A stretch of 20,345 nt of DNA from Chloroflexota bacterium (GTDB taxonomy: Bacteria > Chloroflexota > Limnocylindria > Limnocylindrales > CSP1-4). The notes below the pieces were generated by a model, which worked only from the letters and a program-made list of their open reading frames with translations, was not told the origin of the DNA and searched no databases. Below, one piece after another: positions 1 through 7,456 of the stretch. The translations under genes and the position numbers were made by a program. The stretch's first letter is position 1. The number at the start of each line of letters is the position of its first letter. The stretch is from the NCBI GenBank assembly GCA_017860675.1, contig JAGDMV010000008.1, positions 1-20,345 on the forward strand. The letters are read 5' to 3'.

Positions 1-24
1 CCCCCGCCGCCGGAGCGGACGTGA
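1..24 (+). CDS. Possible 3' end of an upstream gene
   Basis: In frame 1 the first bases read Pro-Pro-Pro-Pro-Glu-Arg-Thr followed by TGA at 22-24. That stop overlaps the ATG at 24-26 of the next gene in a TGATG arrangement, the same junction type seen at 18991-18995 in this window. This suggests that a translationally coupled gene lies to the left. Only seven codons are visible, so no product can be named, and the reading frame could be chance. Confidence 0.3.
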   Translation, partial: PPPPERT

Positions 25-3000
25 TGGGCGTGTCGTTCGGGGCGCCAGGCTGGCTCCTGCTCTGGCCGGTCCTGTTCGGGCTGGCGCTGGCCCTGCACCT
101 GCTGGCGCGGCGCCGGATCGGCGATGCTCGGGCACGGCTGGCGCTGCTGGTCCGGGGGCTGCTGCTTGCCGCCCTCGTGCTCGCCCTGGCCGGCCTGTCG
201 GTGACGCTGCCCGTCGACCGGCTGACGACCGTGTTCGTGGTCGACCTGTCCGATTCGGTCGGCAACGCCGGCCGCCAGGACGCGCTCGCCTACCTCAGGG
301 AGGCGCTCGAGAAGCGGCGGGGCGGCGACCTGGCCGGGATCGTGGCCTTCGGCAAGGACGCGTTGGTCGAGCGGCTCCCGGCCGAGCTCGCGGAGGTCGA
401 CCGCCTGGCATCCACCCCGGTCCGGGGTGCGACCGACATCGGTGCCGCGCTGCGCCTCGCCGCCGCGGTGTTCCCCGACGACGCGCAGAAGCGGGTGGTG
501 CTGCTCTCGGATGGCAACGACACCACCGGTGCCGGCCAGGTGGAGGCCGTCCGGGCCGGGGCGCGCGGCATCCAGGTCGAGACGCGGACCATCGGCCTGG
601 GGGCGGCCGACGAGGTGCTCGTGGAGCGCCTCGGGGGCCCGACCGTGGCCCGCCTCGGCGAGGAGCTCGAGCTGACGGCCGAGGTCCGTTCGACCGCTGC
701 CCAACCGGGGACGATCCGCCTGTACGAGCTATCGACGAGCGGCCTGGTCCTGGTCGCCACGGAACGTGCGAGCCTGCGCGAGGGCGTCACCGACGTCGTC
801 TTCCGGACCACGCCGGACGAGGCCGGCTTCCACGTCTACCGGGTCACGGTCGAGGCGGGCCGAGACACGTTCTCGCAGAACAACCGGGCGGACCTCGGCA
901 CCCTGGTCCAGGGCGAGCCGCGAGTCCTCGTCGTCGCCGGCAGCACGGAGCCGGCAGCGGAGCTCGTGGCGGCCCTCGAGGCAGAGCGGGGCGAGGTCGA
1001 GACGGTCACGCCCGAGCTGCTGCCGGACAGTCCGGCCACGCTCTCCGGCTACGACTCGATCGTCCTCGTCGACACCCCGCGGACGCGCCTCACCGATCGC
1101 CAGATGGAGGCGATCCAGGTCACCGTCCGCGACTTCGGCAAGGGCCTGGTGATGGTCGGGGGGACGAAGAGCTACGGCGCGGGCGGCTACCGCGACACCC
1201 CGCTCGAGGCGGCCCTGCCGGTCGACATGCGGGTGAAGGACCGCGAGAAGCAGCCCGACGTCGCGCTCGTGGTCGTGATCGACAAGTCCGGCTCGATGGA
1301 CGCCTGTCACTGCAACACCTTCGACCGCAACCAGGCCGTCCAGCTCGGCGGGGTGCGCAAGACCGACATCGGCAAGGAGGCCATCCTGCGCGCGGCTGCC
1401 GCCCTCACCGAGCGCGACGAGCTGGGAGTGGTCGCCTTCAATGAGTCGGCGCACTGGGCGGTGCAGACGCAGCCGCTCGGCCAGATCGGCGACCTGCAGG
1501 CCGACCTGGGCGGGATCCAGCCCGAGGGCCAGACCAACATCGCCGCCGGGCTCGACCAGGCCGTGGCCTCGCTCGAGGAGGCTGCGGCCACCCGGCGCCA
1601 CGTCATCCTGCTGACCGACGGCTGGTCGAGCTCCGGCCAGTACGACGCGATCGTGGCCCGGATGAAGGCGGCCGGGATCACCCTGTCCACGGTGGGAGCC
1701 GGCGGCGGCGCCAATCCGTTCCTCGAGGAGCTGGCCCGTCGCGGCGGCGGGCGCTACTACGGCGCGGCCAACCCGGCCTCGATCCCCGACATCTTCCTGA
1801 AGGAGACCCAGCAGGTCTCCGGCCAGAACATCGTCGAGGAGCGCTTCTTCCCGATCCAGCAGGCGTCGTCGCCGATCCTGCGCGGCCTCGACGCCGGGCT
1901 GCCGGCCTTGCTCGGCTACAACGGCACGACGGCCAAGGCGGCCGCCACGACCGTGCTCGTCTCGTCGCGCTCCGACCCGGTGCTCGCCCAGTGGCAGTAC
2001 GGCCTGGGCCGGGCCGTGGCCTGGACCTCCGATACGACCGGGCGCTGGGCCAAGAACTGGGTCGGCTGGGACGGCTTCACCCGGTTCCTCAGCCAGCTCG
2101 TGGCGTGGACCTTCCCCGGCGAGGAGTCGGGCGGCATCGAGGCGCGCTTCGTGAGCACCACCGCGGGCACGACCTTGCGGGTGGAGAGCGTCGGCCCCGA
2201 CGGCACGCCGCGCGACTTCTACGCGACCTCCGTGAACATGATCGACCCGGCCAATGCCTCCAGCCGGATCGTGCTGGCCCAGGTGGCGCCGGGCACCTAC
2301 GAGGCGCCGCTCGGCGAGCTCGCGGCCGGGGCCTACACGCTGCGGGTGACGCAGACGCTGGCCGGGGCGCCGTCGCTGGGGCGGACGCTGGGCCTGGTGG
2401 CGCCGACCCCGGCCGAGTACCGCCTGCTGGGCACGAACGAGCCGCTGCTGGCGGCCATGCGGGCAGCGACGGGCGGGAACGTGGTCGCAACCGCGGAGGA
2501 CGCCTGGGTCCACGACCTGGGCACGACGCTGCGGGCGACCGAGCTGTGGCCCTGGCTGCTCCTGCTGGCCCTGCTCCTCTGGCCGCTGGACGTCTTCCTG
2601 CGACGCGTCCAGCTCACCCGGCGCGACCTTGCGGCGGGCGCGGACTGGGTCCGCGCGATCCCTGCGCGGCGACGGCGCGTCGCGGCCAGGCCGGCCACGA
2701 CCGCCGGGATGCTGGCGGCGGCCGATCGGGCGGGCGGCGCCGCGGCCCGCGAGGCGATGCTTCGGGCCCGCCCCGAGGGCGAGGAGGCCGGGGGCGAGCC
2801 GCCTGCCGTGCCGATCGCAGCGCCGCGGGTCGATGCCCCGTCGACAGACCGGCTGCCTGCCTCCCCAACCGGACGGGCCGCAGCCGGCGCAACCCCCGCC
2901 GAACCCGCACCAGCCACGCCGTCTCCGGCCCCGGCGCCTCCGGCCCCGGCGCCCCCCGGCTCCATGCCGGCTGCAACCGCGCCCGCCCCGGACGACATGC

Positions 3001-3041
3001 TCGCCCGCCTCCGCGACGCGAAGAAGCGCGCGCAGCGCTGA
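24..3041 (+). CDS. Membrane protein with two VWA domains flanking a GATase-like domain
   Basis: Residues are numbered from the alternative GTG at 21. Two N-terminal membrane segments (about 11-30 and 42-63) precede a first von Willebrand A domain with a full MIDAS metal site: D75-x-S77-x-S79, T138 and D164. Residues about 300-400 resemble the glutamine amidotransferase-like fold (GLVMVGG, then a Gly-rich loop) with no obvious catalytic Cys, so this part is probably structural. A second VWA domain follows (D421-x-S423-x-S425, T505, D533), then a beta-rich region, a third membrane segment (about 843-862) and an Arg-rich, Ala/Pro-rich tail. Both MIDAS sites sit between membrane segments, so most of the protein is probably extracytoplasmic. 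It resembles the BatA/BatB-like and YfbK-like membrane VWA proteins; the exact role is unknown. ATG at 24 is preferred because GGAG at 12-15 is well spaced and the codon overlaps an upstream TGA. Confidence 0.85.
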   Translation: MGVSFGAPGWLLLWPVLFGLALALHLLARRRIGDARARLALLVRGLLLAALVLALAGLSVTLPVDRLTTVFVVDLSDSVGNAGRQDALAYLREALEKRRGGDLAGIVAFGKDALVERLPAELAEVDRLASTPVRGATDIGAALRLAAAVFPDDAQKRVVLLSDGNDTTGAGQVEAVRAGARGIQVETRTIGLGAADEVLVERLGGPTVARLGEELELTAEVRSTAAQPGTIRLYELSTSGLVLVATERASLREGVTDVVFRTTPDEAGFHVYRVTVEAGRDTFSQNNRADLGTLVQGEPRVLVVAGSTEPAAELVAALEAERGEVETVTPELLPDSPATLSGYDSIVLVDTPRTRLTDRQMEAIQVTVRDFGKGLVMVGGTKSYGAGGYRDTPLEAALPVDMRVKDREKQPDVALVVVIDKSGSMDACHCNTFDRNQAVQLGGVRKTDIGKEAILRAAAALTERDELGVVAFNESAHWAVQTQPLGQIGDLQADLGGIQPEGQTNIAAGLDQAVASLEEAAATRRHVILLTDGWSSSGQYDAIVARMKAAGITLSTVGAGGGANPFLEELARRGGGRYYGAANPASIPDIFLKETQQVSGQNIVEERFFPIQQASSPILRGLDAGLPALLGYNGTTAKAAATTVLVSSRSDPVLAQWQYGLGRAVAWTSDTTGRWAKNWVGWDGFTRFLSQLVAWTFPGEESGGIEARFVSTTAGTTLRVESVGPDGTPRDFYATSVNMIDPANASSRIVLAQVAPGTYEAPLGELAAGAYTLRVTQTLAGAPSLGRTLGLVAPTPAEYRLLGTNEPLLAAMRAATGGNVVATAEDAWVHDLGTTLRATELWPWLLLLALLLWPLDVFLRRVQLTRRDLAAGADWVRAIPARRRRVAARPATTAGMLAAADRAGGAAAREAMLRARPEGEEAGGEPPAVPIAAPRVDAPSTDRLPASPTGRAAAGATPAEPAPATPSPAPAPPAPAPPGSMPAATAPAPDDMLARLRDAKKRAQR
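2924..2953 (+). repeat. 15-bp perfect tandem duplication in the Ala/Pro tail
   Basis: Two adjacent exact copies of TCCGGCCCCGGCGCC lie inside the low-complexity C-terminal tail of the VWA protein. They encode alternating Pro and Ala, and their 15-bp length keeps the frame. The tail looks like a flexible linker that grows by slippage. Confidence 0.85.
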
Positions 3042-3064
3042 CACCGGCTGCTTCGGCCTGCGAA

Positions 3065-3156
3065 AACGGCCGTTCGGGGCAGGAGCCGGAGCGACACAAT
3101 GACGGAGGCCGGGAACCCCCTGGGATCGCCGATCCCGCTCGGCCTGGAGGCGAGGC
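3065..3156 (+). promoter_or_regulatory. Intergenic leader of the secreted protein gene: candidate promoter and RBS
   Basis: The 115-bp gap after the VWA gene holds a 10-bp palindrome (AACGGCCGTT, 3065-3074). It also has a weak promoter-like pair, TTCGGG (3073-3078) and CACAAT (3095-3100), spaced 16 bp apart. A good ribosome binding site, GGAGG at 3146-3150, lies 6 nt before the ATG at 3157. The RBS is convincing; the promoter call is tentative. Confidence 0.35.
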
Positions 3157-5454
3157 ATGGCCGCACGCGACCGCTCATCCGATCGACGCCCGCGCCGGGT
3201 GTGGCACTCGCTCATGGCCGTCCTGGCGGCGGCCAGCCTGCTGCTGACGGGCGCCGCCCTGAGCCCGGCCGTGGCCGGCAAGCCGACGCTCGATGGCGGC
3301 GAATGGCAGACGCGCCCGGTGGAGCTGCGGGCGAAGGTGCGGCCGGCGGCGGCCGCGAGGTACGCGAAGGAGCACCCACGGAAGGCCCACCAGGCGCTGC
3401 CAAAGCGCTCGATCAAGCCGGCCGGCGGCGGGCCGCCCACCCGCCCGTCAAGCGCGCCCGCGACACTGACGGTCCGCGCCGCCGAGGCCGAGAGCGGAGC
3501 CCTCGCTGCTGTCGTTCCGCCCGTCGTCGCCTCGCCCACGTTCGCCGGCATCGCCAACGCGGACCAGGCCGACAGCTACGAGCCGCCGGACCCGTGGGTG
3601 GCGGTGGGGCCGTCGCACGTTCTCCAGGTCGTCAACGGCCTGGTGCGGATCTCCAGCCGCTCCGGCGCCGAGATCGTGACCGTGCCCAACTGGGCGTTCT
3701 TCGGTCTCGGCCCGGCCGAGGTCGATGCAGATCCGCGCATCGTCTACGACGACTACCACGACCGCTGGGTCGGCGTCCTGGTGAGCTACCTGAGCGACAA
3801 CTCGTTCGCGTCCAACTACCTCAACCTGGCGGTCTCGGAGACGTCGGATCCGACAGGGGCCTGGAGCATCTACTGGCTCACCTACGACCAGTACCTGCCC
3901 GACTACCCGGGCCTCGCCTCGTCGAGCGACAAGATCGTTCTGAGCGCCAACGAGTTCGAGTACAACGTGACGTTCAGCGGTGCGTCGATCACGGTGATCC
4001 CATGGTCGCAGATCCTCAGCGGCACGCTGCTCGAGGCCTCCTATGCCCTGTGGGACACCGTGTGGACGATCAGACCGGCCCAGGTCCTCTCGCCCAGCGC
4101 CGACGTCCACCTGGTGGCCAGCGACGCGGGCAGCGGGTCCTTCGCGCCCCACGAGATCCTCTATGCGAGGGTGTCCGGGAGCGCGACCGCACCGACGCTC
4201 ACCGAATGGTCCTCGGCTGGCGCCGGGCTCGACTGGGACACCGCCTACGTTTGCGATCCACAGCCCCGGCAACCGGGCAGCCCGGCGACGATCGCCAACG
4301 CGGTGGACGCCCGGGTCACCGATGCGGTCTGGCGGAACGGACAGCTCTGGATCGTCCACACCTACCCGTGGTCGTATGACGGCGGCAATACCTGCGACCT
4401 CCGGGCCAGGGTCGCGAACATCGTCCTCTCGGCCGGGGTGCCCGTTGGCAGCACCGCCTGGGCGATCGGCGAGGATGGGCATGACGCCTTCTTCCCGGGC
4501 ATCGGCATCGCCGGCGACGGGACGGTGTTCGTCGTCTACTCCCTGTCGTCAGCCACGGACTACGTGTCGACCTATGCCGTCGCCTATTCGCCGGCGTACA
4601 ACTGGACCGACCCGCTGCTCCTGGCCGCCGGCGAGGGCACCTATGCCGGCACCCGCTGGGGCGACTACGTCGGCGTCGCCGCCGATCCATCGGCCACGGC
4701 CGCGGCCTGGCAGGCGAACGAGATCCCGACCGCCGACGGCAGCTGGCGGACCGTCGTGTCGCGCCTGCTGTTCGACGTGGTCCCACCCGGCGCACCCGGG
4801 GCGCCCAACCAGGTACTGGTCTCCAACACGACGGTATGGGACACGGTGCCGGTGAAGGTCTCCTGGAGTGCGGCCACCGATCCAGGGAGCGGGAGCGGCA
4901 TCGGCCGCTACGAGCTGGAGGCGGTCACCGGCGGCTCGTACAACCTCTATCCCATCTCGACGGGGACCGCCACCAGCGTGACCCAGCGGCACTGGTGGGG
5001 GGCGTACGGATCGAGTGACGGCCGCCTCATGCAGTATCGAGTGCGGGCCGTCGACGGCTACGGCAACGTCGGCCCCTGGGCGACCGGATCGAGCCTCAAG
5101 CCCACCATCTACGACCAGGCGACCAGCACCACCTACAGCGGCACCTGGCGCACGGCGTCCTCCTCGAGCTACTACAAGGGCACCAGCAAGTACTCCTCGA
5201 CTGCCGGAGCCTCGGCCACCTTCACTTTCTCTGGTCGCTCGGTCGGATTCCTCACCTACCGAGGCCCGACCCGCGGCAAGGTCAAGGTGTACGTCGACAA
5301 CGTCCTCAAGAAGACGGTCACCCTCACGAGCTCGACCAGCATGCCTTTCCGCATCGTGTACGCGACCGGCTGGTCGACCTCGGGCTCGCACCGGATCAAG
5401 CTGGTCGTCTCCAGCGGACGGGTCGACATCGACGGCTTCGTCGTCCTGAAGTAG
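3157..5454 (+). CDS. Secreted modular surface protein
   Basis: The start is fixed by GGAGG six bases upstream. An Arg-rich N terminus and a hydrophobic stretch (about 17-38) ending in AVA-G form a signal peptide with a likely cut after residue 40. Residues about 45-120 are a basic, Ala/Pro-rich linker. Residues about 125-540 form one large Trp/Tyr/Asp-rich beta domain that opens with PDPWVAVGPSHV and ends with RWGDYVGVAADP. These phrases occur in secreted bacterial proteins that I would expect to be propeller-like, but no activity is known to me. Residues about 545-645 look fibronectin type III-like (VKVSWSAATDP, YRVRAVDGYGN). The last 110 residues form a beta-sandwich with a KVKVYVDN strand, similar to jelly-roll or carbohydrate-binding modules. 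No membrane anchor or sortase motif is visible, so it is probably released or bound non-covalently to the surface. Confidence 0.75.
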   Translation: MAARDRSSDRRPRRVWHSLMAVLAAASLLLTGAALSPAVAGKPTLDGGEWQTRPVELRAKVRPAAAARYAKEHPRKAHQALPKRSIKPAGGGPPTRPSSAPATLTVRAAEAESGALAAVVPPVVASPTFAGIANADQADSYEPPDPWVAVGPSHVLQVVNGLVRISSRSGAEIVTVPNWAFFGLGPAEVDADPRIVYDDYHDRWVGVLVSYLSDNSFASNYLNLAVSETSDPTGAWSIYWLTYDQYLPDYPGLASSSDKIVLSANEFEYNVTFSGASITVIPWSQILSGTLLEASYALWDTVWTIRPAQVLSPSADVHLVASDAGSGSFAPHEILYARVSGSATAPTLTEWSSAGAGLDWDTAYVCDPQPRQPGSPATIANAVDARVTDAVWRNGQLWIVHTYPWSYDGGNTCDLRARVANIVLSAGVPVGSTAWAIGEDGHDAFFPGIGIAGDGTVFVVYSLSSATDYVSTYAVAYSPAYNWTDPLLLAAGEGTYAGTRWGDYVGVAADPSATAAAWQANEIPTADGSWRTVVSRLLFDVVPPGAPGAPNQVLVSNTTVWDTVPVKVSWSAATDPGSGSGIGRYELEAVTGGSYNLYPISTGTATSVTQRHWWGAYGSSDGRLMQYRVRAVDGYGNVGPWATGSSLKPTIYDQATSTTYSGTWRTASSSSYYKGTSKYSSTAGASATFTFSGRSVGFLTYRGPTRGKVKVYVDNVLKKTVTLTSSTSMPFRIVYATGWSTSGSHRIKLVVSSGRVDIDGFVVLK

Positions 5455-5468
5455 GCGGGGTTCGGGCC

Positions 5469-5497
5469 GGGGCACGGCCAGCCCGAAACCGTGCCCC
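5469..5497 (+). terminator. Terminator-like hairpin after the secreted protein gene
   Basis: GGGGCACGG (5469-5477) and CCGTGCCCC (5489-5497) form a perfect 9-bp stem around an 11-nt loop, 15 bp past the stop codon. There is no T tract. This is common in very GC-rich genomes and leaves efficiency uncertain. Confidence 0.6.
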
Positions 5498-5510
5498 ATC
5501 CGGCAGGAGC

Positions 5511-5538
5511 GTGAGGGCGCCCGCGCGAGCGCCCTCAC
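5511..5538. promoter_or_regulatory. Perfect 10-bp inverted repeat over a candidate promoter: possible operator
   Basis: GTGAGGGCGC (5511-5520) and GCGCCCTCAC (5529-5538) are exact inverted copies separated by 8 bp. The right arm covers the place where a -35 element would lie for the -10-like TAGCCT at 5550. The following gene encodes a SufR-like repressor-type protein, so autoregulation through this site is a natural reading. An alternative is that it is a second transcription terminator for the gene on its left. Confidence 0.5.
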
Positions 5539-5549
5539 GGTTCCGATGC

Positions 5550-5555
5550 TAGCCT
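5550..5555 (+). promoter_or_regulatory. Candidate -10 element (TAGCCT) for a leaderless transcript
   Basis: TAGCCT ends 7 nt before the ATG at 5563, so transcription would start at or next to the start codon. No Shine-Dalgarno sequence is present in the intervening TCGGGCG, which fits leaderless translation. No good -35 can be recognised. Confidence 0.45.
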
Positions 5556-5562
5556 TCGGGCG

Positions 5563-6315
5563 ATGAGCGACCGCGTTCCCGCCGGCCCGCCCGGGCGAAC
5601 CGACCCGCCCCCACCTCAAGCGATCGGGGCCGTCCTGCGCCCAACCTGGCGGCGGACGAACGGCAACGGCGCCGCGGACGTGCTCGACGCGGCGGACCAG
5701 GCCATCCTCGGCCTGCTGTGCGAGAGCGGCGCCGTCTCGCCGGAGACGGTAGCCGGGCGCCTCGGCCTGTCGCGAACCGGCGCCCTGCTGCGGCTCCGGG
5801 ACCTGGCCGACCGCGGCCTCGTCCAGCGCCATGCCGTCCGCCACGGCGTCGGGCGCCCGCGGCACCTCTACGACGTGACGCCGGCGGGGCATGCCCGCCT
5901 CCCCGCCGCCTACGACGGCCTCGCCTCGACCCTGCTCGAGTCGATCGGGGCGGTCGGAGGCGAGGCGCTGGTGCGTTCGGTGCTGGAAGCACGCCGGCGG
6001 ATCCTGGCCGGGCGGCTCGGCGCCCATCTGGTCGAGCGCCTGGGACCGGATGCGCCCCTCGAGGCGCGCGTCCGCGAGCTCGCGATCCTCCAGGACGAGG
6101 CCGGCTACCTGTGCCGGGCCGGCCTGGCGACGGACGGCGTCATCGAGCTGCGCGAGCACCACTGCGCCATCCTGGGCGTGATCGACGGGTCCGACGCCGT
6201 CTGCCGGGCGGAGGCCGAGCTGTTCGCCGAGGTGCTCGACGCACGGGTCACCCGCATCAGCCACATCCCCTCGGGCGATCGGGCCTGCGCCTTCCGCTTC
6301 GAGCCCCGCTCATAG
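5563..6315 (+). CDS. SufR-like winged-helix transcriptional regulator with Fe-S cysteine signature
   Basis: Residues about 40-115 form a winged-helix DNA-binding domain: ILGLLCESGAVSP, then the helix-turn-helix around ETVAGRLGLSRTGALLRLRDL, then a wing ending GRPRHLYDVTPAG. The C-terminal half has cysteines C201-x12-C214-x27-C242 within HHCAILGV, AVCRAEAELF and GDRACAFRF. This spacing matches the cluster-binding cysteines of the SufR family of Fe-S-sensing repressors as I remember them from the mycobacterial protein (C179, C192, C220). C184 lies nearby and could be an extra ligand. SufR normally represses the suf operon for Fe-S cluster assembly, but no suf gene is in this window. The first 35 residues are Pro-rich and probably disordered. 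It sits alone, convergent with the next gene, and may control itself through the inverted repeat at 5511-5538. The family assignment is firm; the regulon is unknown. Confidence 0.8.
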   Translation: MSDRVPAGPPGRTDPPPPQAIGAVLRPTWRRTNGNGAADVLDAADQAILGLLCESGAVSPETVAGRLGLSRTGALLRLRDLADRGLVQRHAVRHGVGRPRHLYDVTPAGHARLPAAYDGLASTLLESIGAVGGEALVRSVLEARRRILAGRLGAHLVERLGPDAPLEARVRELAILQDEAGYLCRAGLATDGVIELREHHCAILGVIDGSDAVCRAEAELFAEVLDARVTRISHIPSGDRACAFRFEPRS

Positions 6316-6324
6316 CGCGACGCC

Positions 6325-6352
6325 GGGTCGCGGGGACACGACTCCGCGATCC
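6325..6352 (+). terminator. Strong hairpin at a convergent junction
   Basis: Positions 6325-6335 pair with 6342-6352 as an 11-bp stem containing two G-U pairs, around a 6-nt loop. It begins 9 bp after the regulator stop codon. Because of the G-U pairs it folds better as plus-strand RNA, so it most likely terminates the regulator transcript. There is no T tract. Confidence 0.55.
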
Positions 6353-6373
6353 TGGGCGCCTGCCGCCGATCGT

Positions 6374-6387
6374 CGGCCCCGGGGCCG
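6374..6387 (-). terminator. Palindrome just past the adenosine deaminase-family gene
   Basis: A 14-bp perfect palindrome, CGGCCCCGGGGCCG, lies 13 bp beyond the minus-strand stop codon at 6401-6403. As RNA it can form only a short, very GC-rich stem with a tight loop. A terminator role for the minus-strand gene is possible but not proven. Confidence 0.3.
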
Positions 6388-6400
6388 CGGGACGTTCCCC

Positions 6401-7456
6401 CTACGCCTCCTCGCGCTCGACCGTCTCCCGGGAGGCCGGCTCGATCCGGGCCCGGGGCACGTCGCCGACGTTCGGCACGAACGAGGCCGCCATCGCCGTC
6501 CGGGCTACCTCGGCCTGCTCGTCGACGGTGAGGATGCCCAGCCGGCCCAGGCTGGCGAGCTCGTCGCGGATGTAGGTCCGGAGCATCTCCGGGCCGTCGG
6601 TGTTGATCGTGAAGCGGACCTCGTTGCGGCGGAGCTGGTCGAAGATCCAGCGGAACTCGTCCCAGCCGGAGACGACGCGGGTGACGAGGTTCGAGGTCGG
6701 GCAGACCTCGAGGACGATGCCCCGCTCGCGGATCATGGCCATCGTCCGCGGGTCGTAGGCGGCCTTGACGCCGTGGCCGATGCGGTCCGGCTCGAGCTGC
6801 TCGATCACCTCGGCGATCTCGGCGACCGGGCCCGACTCGCCGGTGTGGACGGTGATCCCCAGGTGGTGTCGCCGGACCCGCCGGAAGAGGGTCCGGTAGT
6901 CGCGGACGCGGAACCCGTCCGACTCCGGGCCGGCGATGTCGATGCCGACGATCCCCCGGTCGCGCCAGGCGATCGCCTTCTCGGCGATGATCTCGTTCAG
7001 CTCGTAGGGGAAGGCCCGGTCGAGGCAGAAGACGAGGCCGGGCCGGAGCGGGTACTCCAGCACGGCCCGGTCCATCCCCCGCAGGGCCGCGGCAATGATG
7101 TGGTCGAGATCCTGCTCGCCACCCCTGTTGCGCTTCATCGGGTTGAAGCGCAGTTCCATCGTCGTGACGTGGTTCTTGCGGTACGCACCGCCGAGGACCT
7201 CGTAGACGGAGCGTTCCACCGCCAGCGGCGAGGACTGGATCAGCTCGGTCCAGTGGAACAGCTCCAGGTAGCCGTTGAACGAGCTGCGCCGTCCCGCCGA
7301 GACGGTGATCATGTCGCGGAACTGCCAGTAGTCCTTGGTCGGAAGGCGGATCCCCTGCTGGTGGGCGATACCCCACATGATCGCCGGGGTGACGGCGCCG
7401 CCCAGGTGACAGTGGAGCTCGGCCAGGGGCAGCGCCCGGTCCAGCCTGGGGGTCAT
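6401..7456 (-). CDS. Adenosine deaminase-family amidohydrolase
   Basis: This family hydrolyses the 6-amino group of adenosine or related purines. At 351 residues it has the usual bacterial length. Metal and catalytic residues are in order: H15-x-H17 in ELHCHLGG, H204 and E207 in HTGE, H228 in RIGHG and D287 in NTDG. Other family landmarks are ELRFNP (101-106), DIAGPE (173-178) and CPTSN (252-256). Classical adenosine deaminases have two Asp at the last motif (NTDD). Here the second, which contacts the purine ring, is Gly288, so the substrate may not be adenosine; a modified adenosine or an aminodeoxyfutalosine-type nucleoside is possible. The ATG overlaps the lipA stop codon (ATGA, 7453-7456) and has no clear Shine-Dalgarno sequence, which suggests translational coupling to lipA. 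There is no signal peptide, so it is cytoplasmic. Confidence 0.85.
   Translation of the reverse strand: MTPRLDRALPLAELHCHLGGAVTPAIMWGIAHQQGIRLPTKDYWQFRDMITVSAGRRSSFNGYLELFHWTELIQSSPLAVERSVYEVLGGAYRKNHVTTMELRFNPMKRNRGGEQDLDHIIAAALRGMDRAVLEYPLRPGLVFCLDRAFPYELNEIIAEKAIAWRDRGIVGIDIAGPESDGFRVRDYRTLFRRVRRHHLGITVHTGESGPVAEIAEVIEQLEPDRIGHGVKAAYDPRTMAMIRERGIVLEVCPTSNLVTRVVSGWDEFRWIFDQLRRNEVRFTINTDGPEMLRTYIRDELASLGRLGILTVDEQAEVARTAMAASFVPNVGDVPRARIEPASRETVEREEA

Noticed and set aside
729..3557. 942-residue open frame on the minus strand opposite the VWA gene
   Set aside because: It runs antisense through a gene with clear domains, is Arg/Gly/Ala-rich with no recognisable motif, and is the expected result of high GC at third codon positions.
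3099..4379. 426-residue plus-strand frame overlapping the secreted protein gene
   Set aside because: It is another frame of the same DNA, with Arg/Gly-rich composition. The frame starting at 3157 has an RBS, a signal peptide and coherent domains.
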